A stretch of DNA of 40,905 nt from a virus: the IMG/VR virus record IMGVR_UViG_3300030061_002112, positions 1-40,905 of that record, one strand, 5' to 3'. The position numbers and the translations under genes were made by a program. The notes beneath the pieces are model-generated. The model did not search any database, was not told the origin of the DNA, and saw only the letters and a list, made by a program, of their open reading frames with translations. This document shows, piece after piece, positions 1-8,795 of the stretch; the first letter of the stretch is position 1; each line of letters starts with the position of its first letter.

Positions 1-1
1 G

Positions 2-79
2 GTGTCAACAGCGCCAGGAATAACAGGAAATGGTGGCGGCGGATTTGCTTCTGCTGGACCAGCAACATTGAGTAACTAA
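2..79 (+). CDS. C-terminal end of an upstream gene (partial)
   Basis: An open frame enters from the left edge and ends at a TAA at 77-79, giving the last 25 residues, a Gly/Ala/Ser-rich tail ending GPATLSN. Its stop overlaps the ATG of the next gene (TAATG), the coupling seen across this operon. It lies directly before the adaptor-like gene, so it probably belongs to the capsid/head module, but too little is present to name it. Confidence 0.6.
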   Translation: MSTAPGITGNGGGGFASAGPATLSN

Positions 80-774
80 TGACAACATACGCAGAATTAA
101 CAACACAGATTTTAAATTATACTGAGACAAGTACAGATGTATTAACATCAACTATCACAGATGATTTTATTGAACACACTGAAAATAGAGTATTAAGAGA
201 AGCTGATTTAGATGTTTTTAAATCTCATCAGTCTTCTACATTAACTGCTAGTAATCCTTTTGTATCTTTACCTGGTGGTTCATCACCAGATCCAACGTCT
301 CTTTCTACAATTAGAACAGTTCATATTTGGCCTGCTTCTGGTACAGCAACAAGGACATTTTTAGAACAAAAAGATTTAAGTTACATGAATGAATATTGGC
401 CTAATAGAACAAGCACTAGTACACCAAAATACTGGTCTTGGTGGGATCATAACACAATTTATGTTGCACCAACGCCGGATTCAGCGTATAACGTGGAATT
501 AGGAATTACTAGATTACCAACAAGACTGTCTAGTACTAACACAACCTCATGGTTGGGTAACAACGCACCAGCAGTGTTACTTTATGGATGTCTTGCCGAA
601 GCCTTCAAATTCTTGAAGGGTCCAGCTGAAATGCTGCAATTATACGAACAATCATATCAACGTGCTATTTCAGAATTGATAATAGAGCAAACTGGAAGGC
701 ATAGAAGAGATGAATACATGCATGGGGAAATAAGAATACCTATGCAACAAGAACAGAAATCCACAGGAGGATAG
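79..774 (+). CDS. Putative head-tail adaptor protein
   Basis: This 231-aa protein looks like the adaptor family of short-tailed phages (SU10-type/gp4-like), which sits under the portal ring and receives the tail. It has an N-terminal helical part (YAELTTQILNYTE, then a TDDFIEHTENRVLREADL helix), a central Trp/Tyr-rich beta region (YWSWWDHNTIYVAPTP), and a C-terminal helical part where LLYGCLAEAFKFLKGP is followed by YEQSYQRAISEL. That order is usual for the family. It starts at the ATG overlapping the previous stop and is followed after 3 nt by the next structural gene. Seen: length, motif order and position. Inferred: adaptor function, by recollection of related marine phage proteins without a search. 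Confidence 0.6.
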   Translation: MTTYAELTTQILNYTETSTDVLTSTITDDFIEHTENRVLREADLDVFKSHQSSTLTASNPFVSLPGGSSPDPTSLSTIRTVHIWPASGTATRTFLEQKDLSYMNEYWPNRTSTSTPKYWSWWDHNTIYVAPTPDSAYNVELGITRLPTRLSSTNTTSWLGNNAPAVLLYGCLAEAFKFLKGPAEMLQLYEQSYQRAISELIIEQTGRHRRDEYMHGEIRIPMQQEQKSTGG

Positions 775-777
775 AAC

Positions 778-1209
778 ATGGCAATAACTCAAGCTGTTTG
801 CACCAGTTTTAAACAAGAAATACTTGTTGAAGGACACGATTTTACAGCTACAACTGGTGACACTTTTAAAATTGCATTGTACACAAGTTCAGCTACACTA
901 AGTGCTTCTACTACCGCTTATTCAAGTTCCAACGAAGTTTCTAACTCAGGAACATATACAGCAGGTGGAGGAAATCTAACAAGTGTAACACCAACTACTT
1001 CAGGAACAACTGCTATTTGTGATTTTGCTGACGCTTCTTTTACATCAGCGACAATTACAGCTCGTGGAGCATTAATTTATAACAGTAGTAATTCTAATAA
1101 AGCAGTATGTGTGTTGGACTTTGGAGGAGATAAAACTTCTACAAGCGGAACGTTTACAATTCAGTTTCCTACAGCCGACGCAAGTGATGCTATATTAAGA
1201 TTAGCATAG
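778..1209 (+). CDS. Small beta-rich virion protein
   Basis: A 143-aa protein without charged or helical stretches, rich in Thr, Ser, Ala and Gly, as in phage decoration and tail-fibre-associated proteins. The middle is low-complexity (TTAYSSSNEVSNSGTY, then TAGGGNLTS). The C-terminal strand pattern (VCVLDFGGDKTSTSGTF, then TIQFPTADASDAILRLA) recurs in marine phage structural proteins. A GGAGG ribosome site lies just before the ATG, inside the end of the previous gene. A virion location is inferred from composition and from its place between the adaptor and the first fibre gene; no enzymatic motif is visible. Confidence 0.55.
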   Translation: MAITQAVCTSFKQEILVEGHDFTATTGDTFKIALYTSSATLSASTTAYSSSNEVSNSGTYTAGGGNLTSVTPTTSGTTAICDFADASFTSATITARGALIYNSSNSNKAVCVLDFGGDKTSTSGTFTIQFPTADASDAILRLA

Positions 1210-1218
1210 GAGAAATAA

Positions 1219-2688
1219 ATGGCATTAGTCATTAATGATCGCGTAAAGGAAACGACTACTACTACAGGAACAGGAGCTGTTTCTCTTGGTGGTGCTACCA
1301 CTGGGTTTGAAACTTTTGCTGCTGGTATAGGTAATAGTAATACAACATATTATGTTATTGCTCATCAAACAGCCGCAGAATTTGAAGTAGGTCTTGGTAC
1401 AACAGTAATATCTTCTTCAAACAGCGATAGTGCTGTTGATTTTGCAGCAGGAACAAAAGATGTTTTCTGTACAATGCCAGCAAGCAAGTTGGTATTTGAA
1501 GATGCTAGTTCTGATGTAACTTTACCAAACGATCTTATCTTAGGATCAGATTCAGCTGTGTTAAAATTTGGTACTGATTCTGACACAACTTTAACACATA
1601 CAGACGGCACAGGTTTAACTTTAAATAGTACTAATAAACTTCTTTTCAGAGATTCTGCTTTATATATTAATTCATCTACTGATGGTCAATTAGATATTGT
1701 TGCAGACACAGAAGTACAAATAGCAGCTACAACAATAGATATTAATGGTGCAGTTGCACTTAACGGCGCTATAACTGGCGCTACTAATATTACTTTATCT
1801 GGTGAACTAGATGCAGCAACATTAGATATATCTGGTAATGCAGATATTGATGGTACACTTGAAGCAGACGCAATCACTGTTGATGGAACAACACTAGCAG
1901 AATTTATTGCTGATACTACAGGCGCGATGGTTAGTAGTAATACCGAAACAGGTATAACTGTAACTTATCAAGATGGTGATAATACTATAGATTTTGCATT
2001 AGCGGCGGCACAAACAACAATTACATCTTTACTCGCAACTGACATTAAAATTGGTGAAGATGATCAAACAAAAATAGATTTTGAAACGGCAGATACAATT
2101 AACTTTTATGCAGGAAATGAAAAACAATTAATACTTACAGACGGTGCTTTAACACCTGGGGCGGATAATATACTTGACCTTGGTAGTGCTAGTGTAGAAT
2201 TTAAAGATGCATTTTTTGATGGTACTGTAACAGCAGATGCTTTTGCAGGACCTTTGACAGGTGATGTAACTGGTAATGCTTCTGGTACAGCAGCTACAGT
2301 AACTACTGCGGCTCAATCAAATATTACTTCTCTTGGAACATTAACTACGTTAACAGTAGATAATATAATAGTTAACGGAACAACTATTGGTCATACTGAT
2401 GATACAGATTTAATTACTTTAGCAGACGGTATTGCAACTGTAGCAGGCGAAATATCTGTAACTACTCTTGACATTGGTGGAACTAATGTGGCAGCAACTG
2501 CTGCTGAATTAAACATCATGGATGGTGGTACATCTGCAACATCAACAACTTTAGCAGATGCAGATAGATTAGTAACAAACGATAATGGAACAATGGTGCA
2601 AGTAGCACTATCCGATTTAAAAACGTATTTAACAAGTGCAGGATATTCTCAAGAAGACCCCACTGCTCTTGCAATTGCGCTCGGATAA
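1219..2688 (+). CDS. Tail-fibre/appendage protein with beta-solenoid-like repeats
   Basis: A 489-aa protein. The first about 90 residues form a separate head (ALVINDRVKETTTTTGTGAV...), probably the particle-attachment part. The rest is a long chain of short repeated strands of the types 'LSGELDAATLDISGNADI', 'DGTLEADAITVDGTTLA' and 'ADNILDLGSASVEFKDAFF', typical of trimeric beta-helical phage fibres. The C-terminal part (TLADADRLVTNDNGTMVQV, then ALSDLKTYL) is shared by many marine phage fibres and leads to a short tail. Unlike two later genes it has no S74 chaperone domain. AGGAGAAATAA precedes the ATG. A receptor-binding or appendage role is inferred. Confidence 0.65.
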   Translation: MALVINDRVKETTTTTGTGAVSLGGATTGFETFAAGIGNSNTTYYVIAHQTAAEFEVGLGTTVISSSNSDSAVDFAAGTKDVFCTMPASKLVFEDASSDVTLPNDLILGSDSAVLKFGTDSDTTLTHTDGTGLTLNSTNKLLFRDSALYINSSTDGQLDIVADTEVQIAATTIDINGAVALNGAITGATNITLSGELDAATLDISGNADIDGTLEADAITVDGTTLAEFIADTTGAMVSSNTETGITVTYQDGDNTIDFALAAAQTTITSLLATDIKIGEDDQTKIDFETADTINFYAGNEKQLILTDGALTPGADNILDLGSASVEFKDAFFDGTVTADAFAGPLTGDVTGNASGTAATVTTAAQSNITSLGTLTTLTVDNIIVNGTTIGHTDDTDLITLADGIATVAGEISVTTLDIGGTNVAATAAELNIMDGGTSATSTTLADADRLVTNDNGTMVQVALSDLKTYLTSAGYSQEDPTALAIALG

Positions 2689-2706
2689 TTTATAATAGGA
2701 GGATAA

Positions 2707-3054
2707 ATGGCTAATACTTTTAAAGTTGTAACTAAAGCAGGAGTAACTAGTGCTGATGTTATCTATACCGTTGCAGGTTCTACTACTACAGTAGTTCTTG
2801 GAATGATGGTAGGTAATACAACCACTGGTCAAATTACTGCAACAGTTACGTTGACTTCAGATACCTCTAACAGAGCAGGAGCTAATAACGAAGCCAACCA
2901 AGCGGTTGAACTTGTTACTACGGCGCCGATTCCTGTTGGCGGATCGTTGGAGTTGCTTTCAGGTAACAAAGTTGTGATGGAAACAACAGACACGCTGACA
3001 TTAACAGCGACTGGTGCGGCTGACATTGCTTTGTCAATAATGGAGATAACGTAG
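2707..3054 (+). CDS. Small beta-rich structural protein, possible paralogue of the 11856 gene
   Basis: A 115-aa Thr/Val-rich protein with a strong ribosome site (TAGGAGGATAA before ATG). The pattern is 'VIYTVAGSTTTVVLGMMVGN' at residues 20-40 and a C-terminus of 'ALSIMEIT'. The 124-aa protein at 11856 has the same layout: 'LYTVPSETTAIVKSIRVSN' near the N-terminus and 'VILSVLEIS' at the end. This suggests two copies of one small virion fold. It sits between two fibre genes, so a joint, collar or decoration role is likely but not shown. Confidence 0.5.
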   Translation: MANTFKVVTKAGVTSADVIYTVAGSTTTVVLGMMVGNTTTGQITATVTLTSDTSNRAGANNEANQAVELVTTAPIPVGGSLELLSGNKVVMETTDTLTLTATGAADIALSIMEIT

Positions 3055-3055
3055 A

Positions 3056-4330
3056 ATGGCATATGTAGGGACACCCTTAGATACAACTAATGCATTTCAA
3101 TCATTAGCTGGTAAAAGATTTAGTGGTGATGGTAGTACAACTGACTTCACATTAGATTCTTCACCAAATAGCACACTTGATATTGAAGTTTTTGTAGGAA
3201 ACGTAAGACAAGATCCTAACTCAGCTTATACTGTAAGTGGAACAACTTTAGCATTCACCGGAGCACCTCCTTCTGGCACGAATAATATTTATGTTGTACA
3301 CCAAGCAAAGAGTGTTGGAACTATTGATGTTCCTGTAGGATCAACATTAGATTTAAATGGTGCAGCTGAGCTTATACTTGATGCTGACGCTGATACGACA
3401 ATAACAGCAGACACTGACGACCAAATAGATATTAAAATTGCAGGAGCAGATGATTTTACATTTACAGCCAATACATTTACAGCTGTATCTGGAAGCACAA
3501 TTGCTGCTCAAGCATTAACAGCTACTACTTTCACTGCAACAGGTAACGTTTCTTTAGATGGTGGTTCTTTTGTTTTTAATGATTCACAGGCAGATTTAGA
3601 TTTTAGAATTGAATCAGATGTTAATCAATATATGTTTATGATAGATGCTAGTACCTCAATGATAGGTTTTGGTATTCAACCCGCAACATATAAATTTAGA
3701 TTTGAAGGAAATACTTCTGGAAATTATATGTTTTATGTTGGTAATGACCAAGAAAGTGGAAATGCTTTTGTTCAACGAAATCGTCTTATTGGTATATCTC
3801 CAGATGATAACACTTCTGAATTTTTTAATTGTTTTGATAGTGGGTCATTAAGATTAAGAATTTTTTCAGATGGTGATGTTCAAAATCACGATAATTCGTA
3901 TGGAGCAACTTCTGATGAAAGAATTAAACAAGATATTACAGACTCTGGTTCACAATGGGATGATATTAAAGCTGTTAAAGTTCGTAAGTATAAAAAGAAA
4001 GACGATGTAAGACAATATGGAGATAAGGCATGGACAGAAATAGGTGTTATTGGACAAGAATTAGAAGCAGCAGGTATGGATAAACTTGTTGAAGAACATC
4101 CACCAGATGTTGATGATATTTTATCTGATAGTGCTTTTGGAACTTTAGAAGATGATACTGAAAATCCTAATAAAGATGGTTCTTTTCCTAAAAAAGTAAA
4201 AGAAGTTAAAGCTAAAGTAAAAGGTGTTAAATATTCTATATTATATATGAAAGCAATTAAAGCATTACAAGAAGCACAAACTCGTATTGAGACACTCGAG
4301 ACTAAAGTTAAAACATTGGAGGATGCATAA
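3056..4330 (+). CDS. Tail fibre with C-terminal S74 intramolecular chaperone
   Basis: A 424-aa fibre. Residues 1-85 form an attachment-like head (YVGTPLDTTNAFQSLAGKRF, 'VFVGNVRQDP'). Residues 100-165 carry 'LILDADADTTITADTDD' and 'IAGADDFTFTANTFTA'. A 'LDGGSFVFNDSQADLDFRIE' segment follows. From S286 comes 'SDERIK', the start of a peptidase S74/endosialidase-type chaperone, which assists trimer folding and then cuts itself off at the Ser with the nearby Lys (K291). The domain ends in a coiled coil (ALQEAQTRIETLETKVKTLE). The 3' end overlaps the next ATG. Cleavage is inferred from the conserved Ser/Lys spacing. Its central blocks recur in the 6566 and 8796 genes. Confidence 0.8.
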   Translation: MAYVGTPLDTTNAFQSLAGKRFSGDGSTTDFTLDSSPNSTLDIEVFVGNVRQDPNSAYTVSGTTLAFTGAPPSGTNNIYVVHQAKSVGTIDVPVGSTLDLNGAAELILDADADTTITADTDDQIDIKIAGADDFTFTANTFTAVSGSTIAAQALTATTFTATGNVSLDGGSFVFNDSQADLDFRIESDVNQYMFMIDASTSMIGFGIQPATYKFRFEGNTSGNYMFYVGNDQESGNAFVQRNRLIGISPDDNTSEFFNCFDSGSLRLRIFSDGDVQNHDNSYGATSDERIKQDITDSGSQWDDIKAVKVRKYKKKDDVRQYGDKAWTEIGVIGQELEAAGMDKLVEEHPPDVDDILSDSAFGTLEDDTENPNKDGSFPKKVKEVKAKVKGVKYSILYMKAIKALQEAQTRIETLETKVKTLEDA

Positions 4331-4905
4331 TGGCTAAAACAACAATAACATTACCTAGTTTTGGTTTAACAGATCCCGGAGCAGACAAAAATATTATGTG
4401 GGATGATTCTGCTAGCGCACTTACAATAACAGGCATGAATGGTATTACTATGGTTGATTCATGGAGACTTTCAACAAATGCAACCAATGATGTAGACCCT
4501 TTTTCAGCTAATCTTGAAAGAAATGATACAGCAGGATTTAGTCATTTAGTTGGAATGAGTGTTTCATCTGGAGTATGGACTTTTCCAAGTACAGGATTTT
4601 ACTGGGTTCAAGGTTCTGTTGCTTATGACGAACAAAATTCTACTGGTGCAGACCCCGGTTTTAGAACTGAAATACAGGTAACCACTGATAACTCTAGTTA
4701 TAATTCACATGGTATAGGTTATGCACATTTATCCGGAACTAACTATCAAGATCAAGGAATAGCTACATCAATTATTGATGTTACAGATACAGCTAATGTT
4801 AAAGTTAAATTTAGAACAGTAGGTCTGACAGATGGAAATAGAATTATAGGTAACTCAACAGAAGACCTTACTTCATTTAAATTTATTCGTTTAGGAGACA
4901 CGTAA
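4330..4905 (+). CDS. C1q-like jelly-roll fibre-tip protein
   Basis: A 191-aa protein whose second half has the look of a C1q/TNF-type trimeric jelly roll: 'GVWTFPSTGFYWVQGSVAYD', an alternating strand pattern, then 'IIDVTDTANVKVKFRT' and a closing 'LTSFKFIRLGDT' strand. Such domains cap fibres and bind surface ligands in marine phages. The N-terminus (TLPSFGLTDPGADKNIMWDD) may bind the preceding fibre. It overlaps the stop of the S74 fibre gene (ATAATGG) and is followed after 1 nt by the next gene, fitting a fibre/tip pair. The fold is proposed from pattern only. Confidence 0.55.
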   Translation: MAKTTITLPSFGLTDPGADKNIMWDDSASALTITGMNGITMVDSWRLSTNATNDVDPFSANLERNDTAGFSHLVGMSVSSGVWTFPSTGFYWVQGSVAYDEQNSTGADPGFRTEIQVTTDNSSYNSHGIGYAHLSGTNYQDQGIATSIIDVTDTANVKVKFRTVGLTDGNRIIGNSTEDLTSFKFIRLGDT

Positions 4906-4906
4906 A

Positions 4907-5263
4907 ATGGCAATAGGAAGACCTTCACATATTGAAGATTATTTAGCTCAACTACATCCTTATCAATGGTTTACTTGGACAGATAGTAAAAATAAAACTT
5001 ATACAAATTTAAGATTAACAACTGAATATGGTGTAAATGGTTCTATGATAAGTAATCCTCGTTCTTTACCAACAGAAAAACAATGCACTGATGGATTAAA
5101 AGTTTTACAAGACGCATGGGATTTAGAAAATGATTCTTATAAATCTAAAAGACGAGCAGAGTATCCAAGTATAGCAGACCAGTTAGATGATATATATCAT
5201 AATGGTATTGATGGATGGAAAGCTACAATTAAAACAATAAAAGATAAACACGCAAAAGGATAA
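4907..5263 (+). CDS. Fibre-associated small protein (possible fibre chaperone)
   Basis: A 118-aa protein with N-terminal 'AIGRPSHIEDYLAQLHPYQW' and a C-terminal block 'YPSIADQLDDIYHNGIDGW' then 'KATIKTIKDKHAKG'. This C-terminal block occurs at the end of many marine phage fibre-related proteins. Its Trp/Tyr-rich, charged composition differs from the Thr/Ala-rich fibres around it, which suggests an assembly factor or adaptor rather than a shaft. It sits between the C1q-like and carbohydrate-binding-like genes and ends 3 nt before the next ATG. No enzymatic motif is seen. Confidence 0.55.
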   Translation: MAIGRPSHIEDYLAQLHPYQWFTWTDSKNKTYTNLRLTTEYGVNGSMISNPRSLPTEKQCTDGLKVLQDAWDLENDSYKSKRRAEYPSIADQLDDIYHNGIDGWKATIKTIKDKHAKG

Positions 5264-5266
5264 AAC

Positions 5267-6382
5267 ATGGCACTAAGTAAAATAAGTAATGATATGTTCA
5301 CAACTATATCAAGACCAAATTCAACCTCCTTGATTGTGAACGGCGACATGGCTGTGGCCCAAAGAAATACAAGTGCCACTGGTAAAACTGGAAGTGGATA
5401 TTATACTTGTGATAGATGGAATATGAGTGCCTCTTCTTTGGGTACTTGGACACAAACACAAGATACTGATGTGCCAACTGGATATGGTTTTGCTAATTCT
5501 TTAAAAATGGATTGTACTACAGCCGATTCTTCCCCAGGTTCTGGAGATAATTTAGCTTTACAATATTCTTTTGAAGGTCAAGCTTTACAACTTTTAAAAA
5601 AAGGTACAGCTAGTGCTGAAAAACTTACTCTTACTTTTTGGGTTAAGTCTGTAAAAACTGGTACATATATAGTTGAGTTTTATGATCATGATAATAATAG
5701 ACAAATTTCAACAGCTTATACAGTTAGTCAAGCATCTACTTGGGAACAAAAAATAATAAATATTGATGGAGATACCACAGGTGCTTTAGGTAACGATAAC
5801 GCACAAAGTTTAAGTATTCAATTTCATTTAGCAGCTGGAAGTAATTATACTTCTGGTACTTTAAATACTTCTTGGGCAGGTAATACAAATGCTAATAGAA
5901 TGGTAGGACAAGTTAATCTTGGAGATAGTACATCAAATAATTTTTGGATTACAGGTGTTCAATTAGAAATAGGTGAATTTTCTTCTACAAGTATACCCCC
6001 ATTTCAACATGAAAGTTTTGGAGATAATTTAGCTAGGTGTCAAAGATATGCTTACGAAGTAGTTTCAAATGAATCAGCGGCTGGTAATGCCCCTATTGGT
6101 GTTGGTGGTGCTCAATATAATTCTGGTCAAATGCAGTTTAGTATTACTTTTCCAGTGCCAATGAGAACTAATCCAAGTTTAACTTGTTCTAGTGCTAGTA
6201 ATAATTATTCATTTATAAGAAATGATGCGGCAGATAATTTCGATGATTTTGTTATAGATAAAGCAAATTCTAACATGGCTGAATGTAAAAACAGTACAGA
6301 CATGAGTGGCACAGCAGGTCATTCAGGAGTTGTTAGAACTGCTAATTCTAGTTTAAGTGTTTTATTTACTGCGGAATTATAG
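5267..6382 (+). CDS. Putative receptor-binding tail protein with carbohydrate-binding-like domain
   Basis: A 371-aa protein. Its beginning 'LIVNGDMAVAQRNTS' and 'YYTCDRWNMS' is the usual N-terminus of a family of phage receptor-binding proteins with a carbohydrate-binding-module-like beta sandwich. Supporting strands are 'LALQYSFEGQALQLL', 'LTFWVKSVKTGTYIVEFYD', 'WITGVQLEIGEFSSTSI' and 'FGDNLARCQRYAYEV'; the last is a family hallmark. The C-terminal 100 residues form a further beta domain. Glycan binding on the host surface is inferred from the family. It is flanked by assembly-type small genes, so it probably makes one unit of a branched adsorption apparatus. Confidence 0.65.
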   Translation: MALSKISNDMFTTISRPNSTSLIVNGDMAVAQRNTSATGKTGSGYYTCDRWNMSASSLGTWTQTQDTDVPTGYGFANSLKMDCTTADSSPGSGDNLALQYSFEGQALQLLKKGTASAEKLTLTFWVKSVKTGTYIVEFYDHDNNRQISTAYTVSQASTWEQKIINIDGDTTGALGNDNAQSLSIQFHLAAGSNYTSGTLNTSWAGNTNANRMVGQVNLGDSTSNNFWITGVQLEIGEFSSTSIPPFQHESFGDNLARCQRYAYEVVSNESAAGNAPIGVGGAQYNSGQMQFSITFPVPMRTNPSLTCSSASNNYSFIRNDAADNFDDFVIDKANSNMAECKNSTDMSGTAGHSGVVRTANSSLSVLFTAEL

Positions 6383-6392
6383 GAGATATTAA

Positions 6393-6566
6393 ATGGCAAT
6401 TACAAAAGTTCAATATACAGACAGCGAAAAAAAAGTAGTGCATATTGTTTATAACAATGACACTTCTGTAAAAATAAGCACATCAGTAGGTAACATGGAA
6501 AACTCAGATTGGCAAAATGTTAAGGAATGGGTAGATGCAGGTAACACAATAGAGGAGGCTGATTAA
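6393..6566 (+). CDS. Small conserved-looking protein between fibre genes
   Basis: A 57-aa frame that fits exactly between two fibre genes. AGGAGATATTAA precedes its ATG at 6393, and its TAA overlaps the ATG of the next gene at 6566. It begins AITKVQYTDSEKKVVHIVYN and ends WVDAGNTIEEAD, acidic with two Trp in 'NSDWQNVKEW'. The ribosome site, stop/start overlap and gap-free fit all support a real gene. Its 'VQEWVDAGNTIEEAD'-like ending is a style often seen in short proteins next to phage fibres. Function unknown, perhaps an assembly factor. Confidence 0.75.
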   Translation: MAITKVQYTDSEKKVVHIVYNNDTSVKISTSVGNMENSDWQNVKEWVDAGNTIEEAD

Positions 6567-7921
6567 TGGCATACGTAGGACAAGGAATTAAAGGAGGCAC
6601 GTTTAGTGTACTAGATACAAGTGGAAACACTTATAATGGTTCTAATGTGACTTTTAATTTAGGTACACAAGTAGGATCCCCTGCACAACTTTTAGTCTCA
6701 CACGACGGCGTTATACAGAAACCCGTAACAGATTATACAATAGCTACAGGTGGAACACAGATTACATTTACGACTGCTCCTGCAAGTGGAGCATCAATAT
6801 TTATAACAGAAATATCTGGTGCAGTAGGTGCACCAATGAACCGTGATATAAACGGTGATGAATTAATTTTAGATGCAGATGCTGATACAAGCATTACAGC
6901 AGATACAGATGATCAGATAGATATACGAATAGCAGGTGCTGATGATTTTCAGTTTACTGCTAATACGTTCACCGCACAATCTGGAAGCACAATAGCAGGT
7001 CAAGCAATAACAGCAACAACTGTTGTTGGTAGTGGTGCGGCTCAATTTGCTACAGCAGGTATTGGTGCGGCAAAAGATTTAGGTGTTGCACTTCATGTTA
7101 AATCTGGTGATTCTGGTGCTACACCTATTGCAAGTGCTGATGAATTAATTGTTGAAGGTTCTGCTAGTGCGGGAATATCTATTCTTACTGGAAATGATGA
7201 TAATGGTTATGTTTGTTTTGGTGATGATGGGGATGCTGATATAGGAAATATTAATTATCGTCACGACACTAATGTTATGCGATTTAATGCTAATGGCACT
7301 GAATGGATAAATATTCATAGTGCGGGTGTTTCAATAGGGACTACTGAAACTGCTTATGCTAGTTTAACACAAGCTGGAGATAACGGAATTATCATAACAG
7401 ATACTAGTTCATCTATATTTGCAACAGACCAAGGAGCAACAATGGTAGTTGCTAGAACAAATGCAGATGATAATAATAGAGATATAATTAATTTTAATAG
7501 AAATGGCTCTACTTGTGGTCAAATTACAGGCACAAATAGTGCAACAACATTTGCAACTTCATCAGATTACAGATTAAAAGAAAATGTAACTTATACTTGG
7601 GATGCAACAACAAGATTAAAACAATTAAAACCAGCAAGATTTAATTGGATTTCTGACAGTACAAATACTTTACTAGATGGATTTATAGCTCATGAGGTTT
7701 CAAGTGTTGTTCCGGGAGCAATTACAGGTGAAAAAGATGCCATGGTACCAGAAGTTTTATACGCTGCTAATGATGAATTACCAGAGGGTAAAAACATTGG
7801 AGATGTAAGAATACCAACTAAAATAAAACCACAAGGAATTGACCCATCAAAATTAGTTCCATTATTAGTTAAAACTGTTCAAGAACTTGAAGCACGAATT
7901 AAAACATTGGAAGATGCATAA
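6566..7921 (+). CDS. Second tail fibre with S74 intramolecular chaperone
   Basis: A 451-aa fibre paralogous to the gene at 3056. The head is different at first (YVGQGIKGGTFSVLDTSGN, 'LVSHDGVIQKPVTDYTI'). Residues about 95-155 then repeat 'LILDADADTSITADTDD' and 'IAGADDFQFTANTFTA' almost residue by residue. The middle (VGSGAAQFATAGIGAAK...) is unique. The C-terminal S74 chaperone starts at S333 (SDYRLK, Lys 338), continues with 'LKPARFNWISD' and 'FIAHEVSSVVPGAI', and ends in the coiled coil 'LVKTVQELEARIKTLEDA'. Shared blocks with different middles indicate duplication followed by exchange of receptor-facing parts. Self-cleavage at the Ser is inferred from the family. Confidence 0.8.
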   Translation: MAYVGQGIKGGTFSVLDTSGNTYNGSNVTFNLGTQVGSPAQLLVSHDGVIQKPVTDYTIATGGTQITFTTAPASGASIFITEISGAVGAPMNRDINGDELILDADADTSITADTDDQIDIRIAGADDFQFTANTFTAQSGSTIAGQAITATTVVGSGAAQFATAGIGAAKDLGVALHVKSGDSGATPIASADELIVEGSASAGISILTGNDDNGYVCFGDDGDADIGNINYRHDTNVMRFNANGTEWINIHSAGVSIGTTETAYASLTQAGDNGIIITDTSSSIFATDQGATMVVARTNADDNNRDIINFNRNGSTCGQITGTNSATTFATSSDYRLKENVTYTWDATTRLKQLKPARFNWISDSTNTLLDGFIAHEVSSVVPGAITGEKDAMVPEVLYAANDELPEGKNIGDVRIPTKIKPQGIDPSKLVPLLVKTVQELEARIKTLEDA

Positions 7922-8316
7922 TGCTACTAGGTCACGGAACAATAGGACAATTTGCAGTAGCTGAAGCGCTATCTGGACTTGTCGTTAATGCAGGAACAGT
8001 TGATGTTTCTATGGGCCAAGCGGCAACGTTTAGTATTGGTACAGAAACAGCTACAGGAACTGCAGTATTCGCTGTAACAACAGCTGGCGCAGGAACATTT
8101 AGTTTAGGTACAGAAGTTGCAACTGGTGGAGCAGATATTGATGTAACAAGTGCTGGAGTACCAACATTTAGTATTGGTGATGAAACAGCATTTGGTGAAG
8201 CATTCCAGAATTTAATTTCATTTAGTTCAGGAAGTCCTGATTTCTTTATTTGGAATGAAACAGATGATGATGAAACTTCAACATGGTCTAACGTAGAACC
8301 AGGATCAACGGATTAA
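7921..8316 (+). CDS. Small repetitive virion protein
   Basis: A 131-aa protein containing three imperfect copies of 'TFSIGTETATG' (residues about 37-47, 'TFSLGTEVATGG' about 59-70, 'TFSIGDETAFGE' about 81-92) with 'DV(S/T)' spacers, a small beta-repeat shaft. The C-terminus becomes acidic (NETDDDETSTWSNVEPGS). It overlaps the stop of the S74 fibre gene by one base, and the next gene starts 2 nt after its stop. Likely a fibre-associated or decoration protein; no family is recognised with certainty. Confidence 0.5.
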   Translation: MLLGHGTIGQFAVAEALSGLVVNAGTVDVSMGQAATFSIGTETATGTAVFAVTTAGAGTFSLGTEVATGGADIDVTSAGVPTFSIGDETAFGEAFQNLISFSSGSPDFFIWNETDDDETSTWSNVEPGSTD

Positions 8317-8318
8317 TT

Positions 8319-8786
8319 ATGGCAGATGATGCAAGTATAACAATAAGCGCAACGATCTTACCAGATGAGATCTCTAAAACTATTAGTGGATCTATGACGG
8401 TGACACCAGATGACGCAAACGATAAATGGTATTACAAGTTAACAGCGGTAACTACTACTAGTGCTGATTTAATTGCTGGTCGCTTTATCGATTATACTGC
8501 CGTTGATCAGGATACTGATATGACAGCGGTGAGTACAAGTGATAAAGTAAAATTTTTATTTATTAAGAACACAAGCACAGCAGATGGTATTGTTATTTGC
8601 CTTGATGGTGGAACAGCGGCAAATGATTTAGCTGATGGAATCTTTATTGGTCCAGAACAATCATGGTTTGGAAGACTTCCAAACGTGACAGTTGCTAATA
8701 TTCATGCTATATCTTCTGATGTAGCAGACGCTGGCGATGCAACAGCAAATGCAATCGTTGCTGCTTTAATAGACGACGTGGCATAA
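8319..8786 (+). CDS. Structural protein of unknown role
   Basis: A 155-aa acidic protein predicted to be mostly beta: 'SITISATILPDEISKTISG', 'DKVKFLFIKNTSTADGI' and 'IFIGPEQSWFGRLPNVTVAN'. The 'FIKNTS...G.VICLDGG' and 'IGPEQSW' segments are typical of small marine phage virion proteins found near fibre genes, whose function is unknown. Spacing to both neighbours is tight (2 nt before, 9 nt after, with a GGAGGATAA ribosome site for the next gene). Confidence 0.5.
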   Translation: MADDASITISATILPDEISKTISGSMTVTPDDANDKWYYKLTAVTTTSADLIAGRFIDYTAVDQDTDMTAVSTSDKVKFLFIKNTSTADGIVICLDGGTAANDLADGIFIGPEQSWFGRLPNVTVANIHAISSDVADAGDATANAIVAALIDDVA

Positions 8787-8795
8787 GGAGGATAA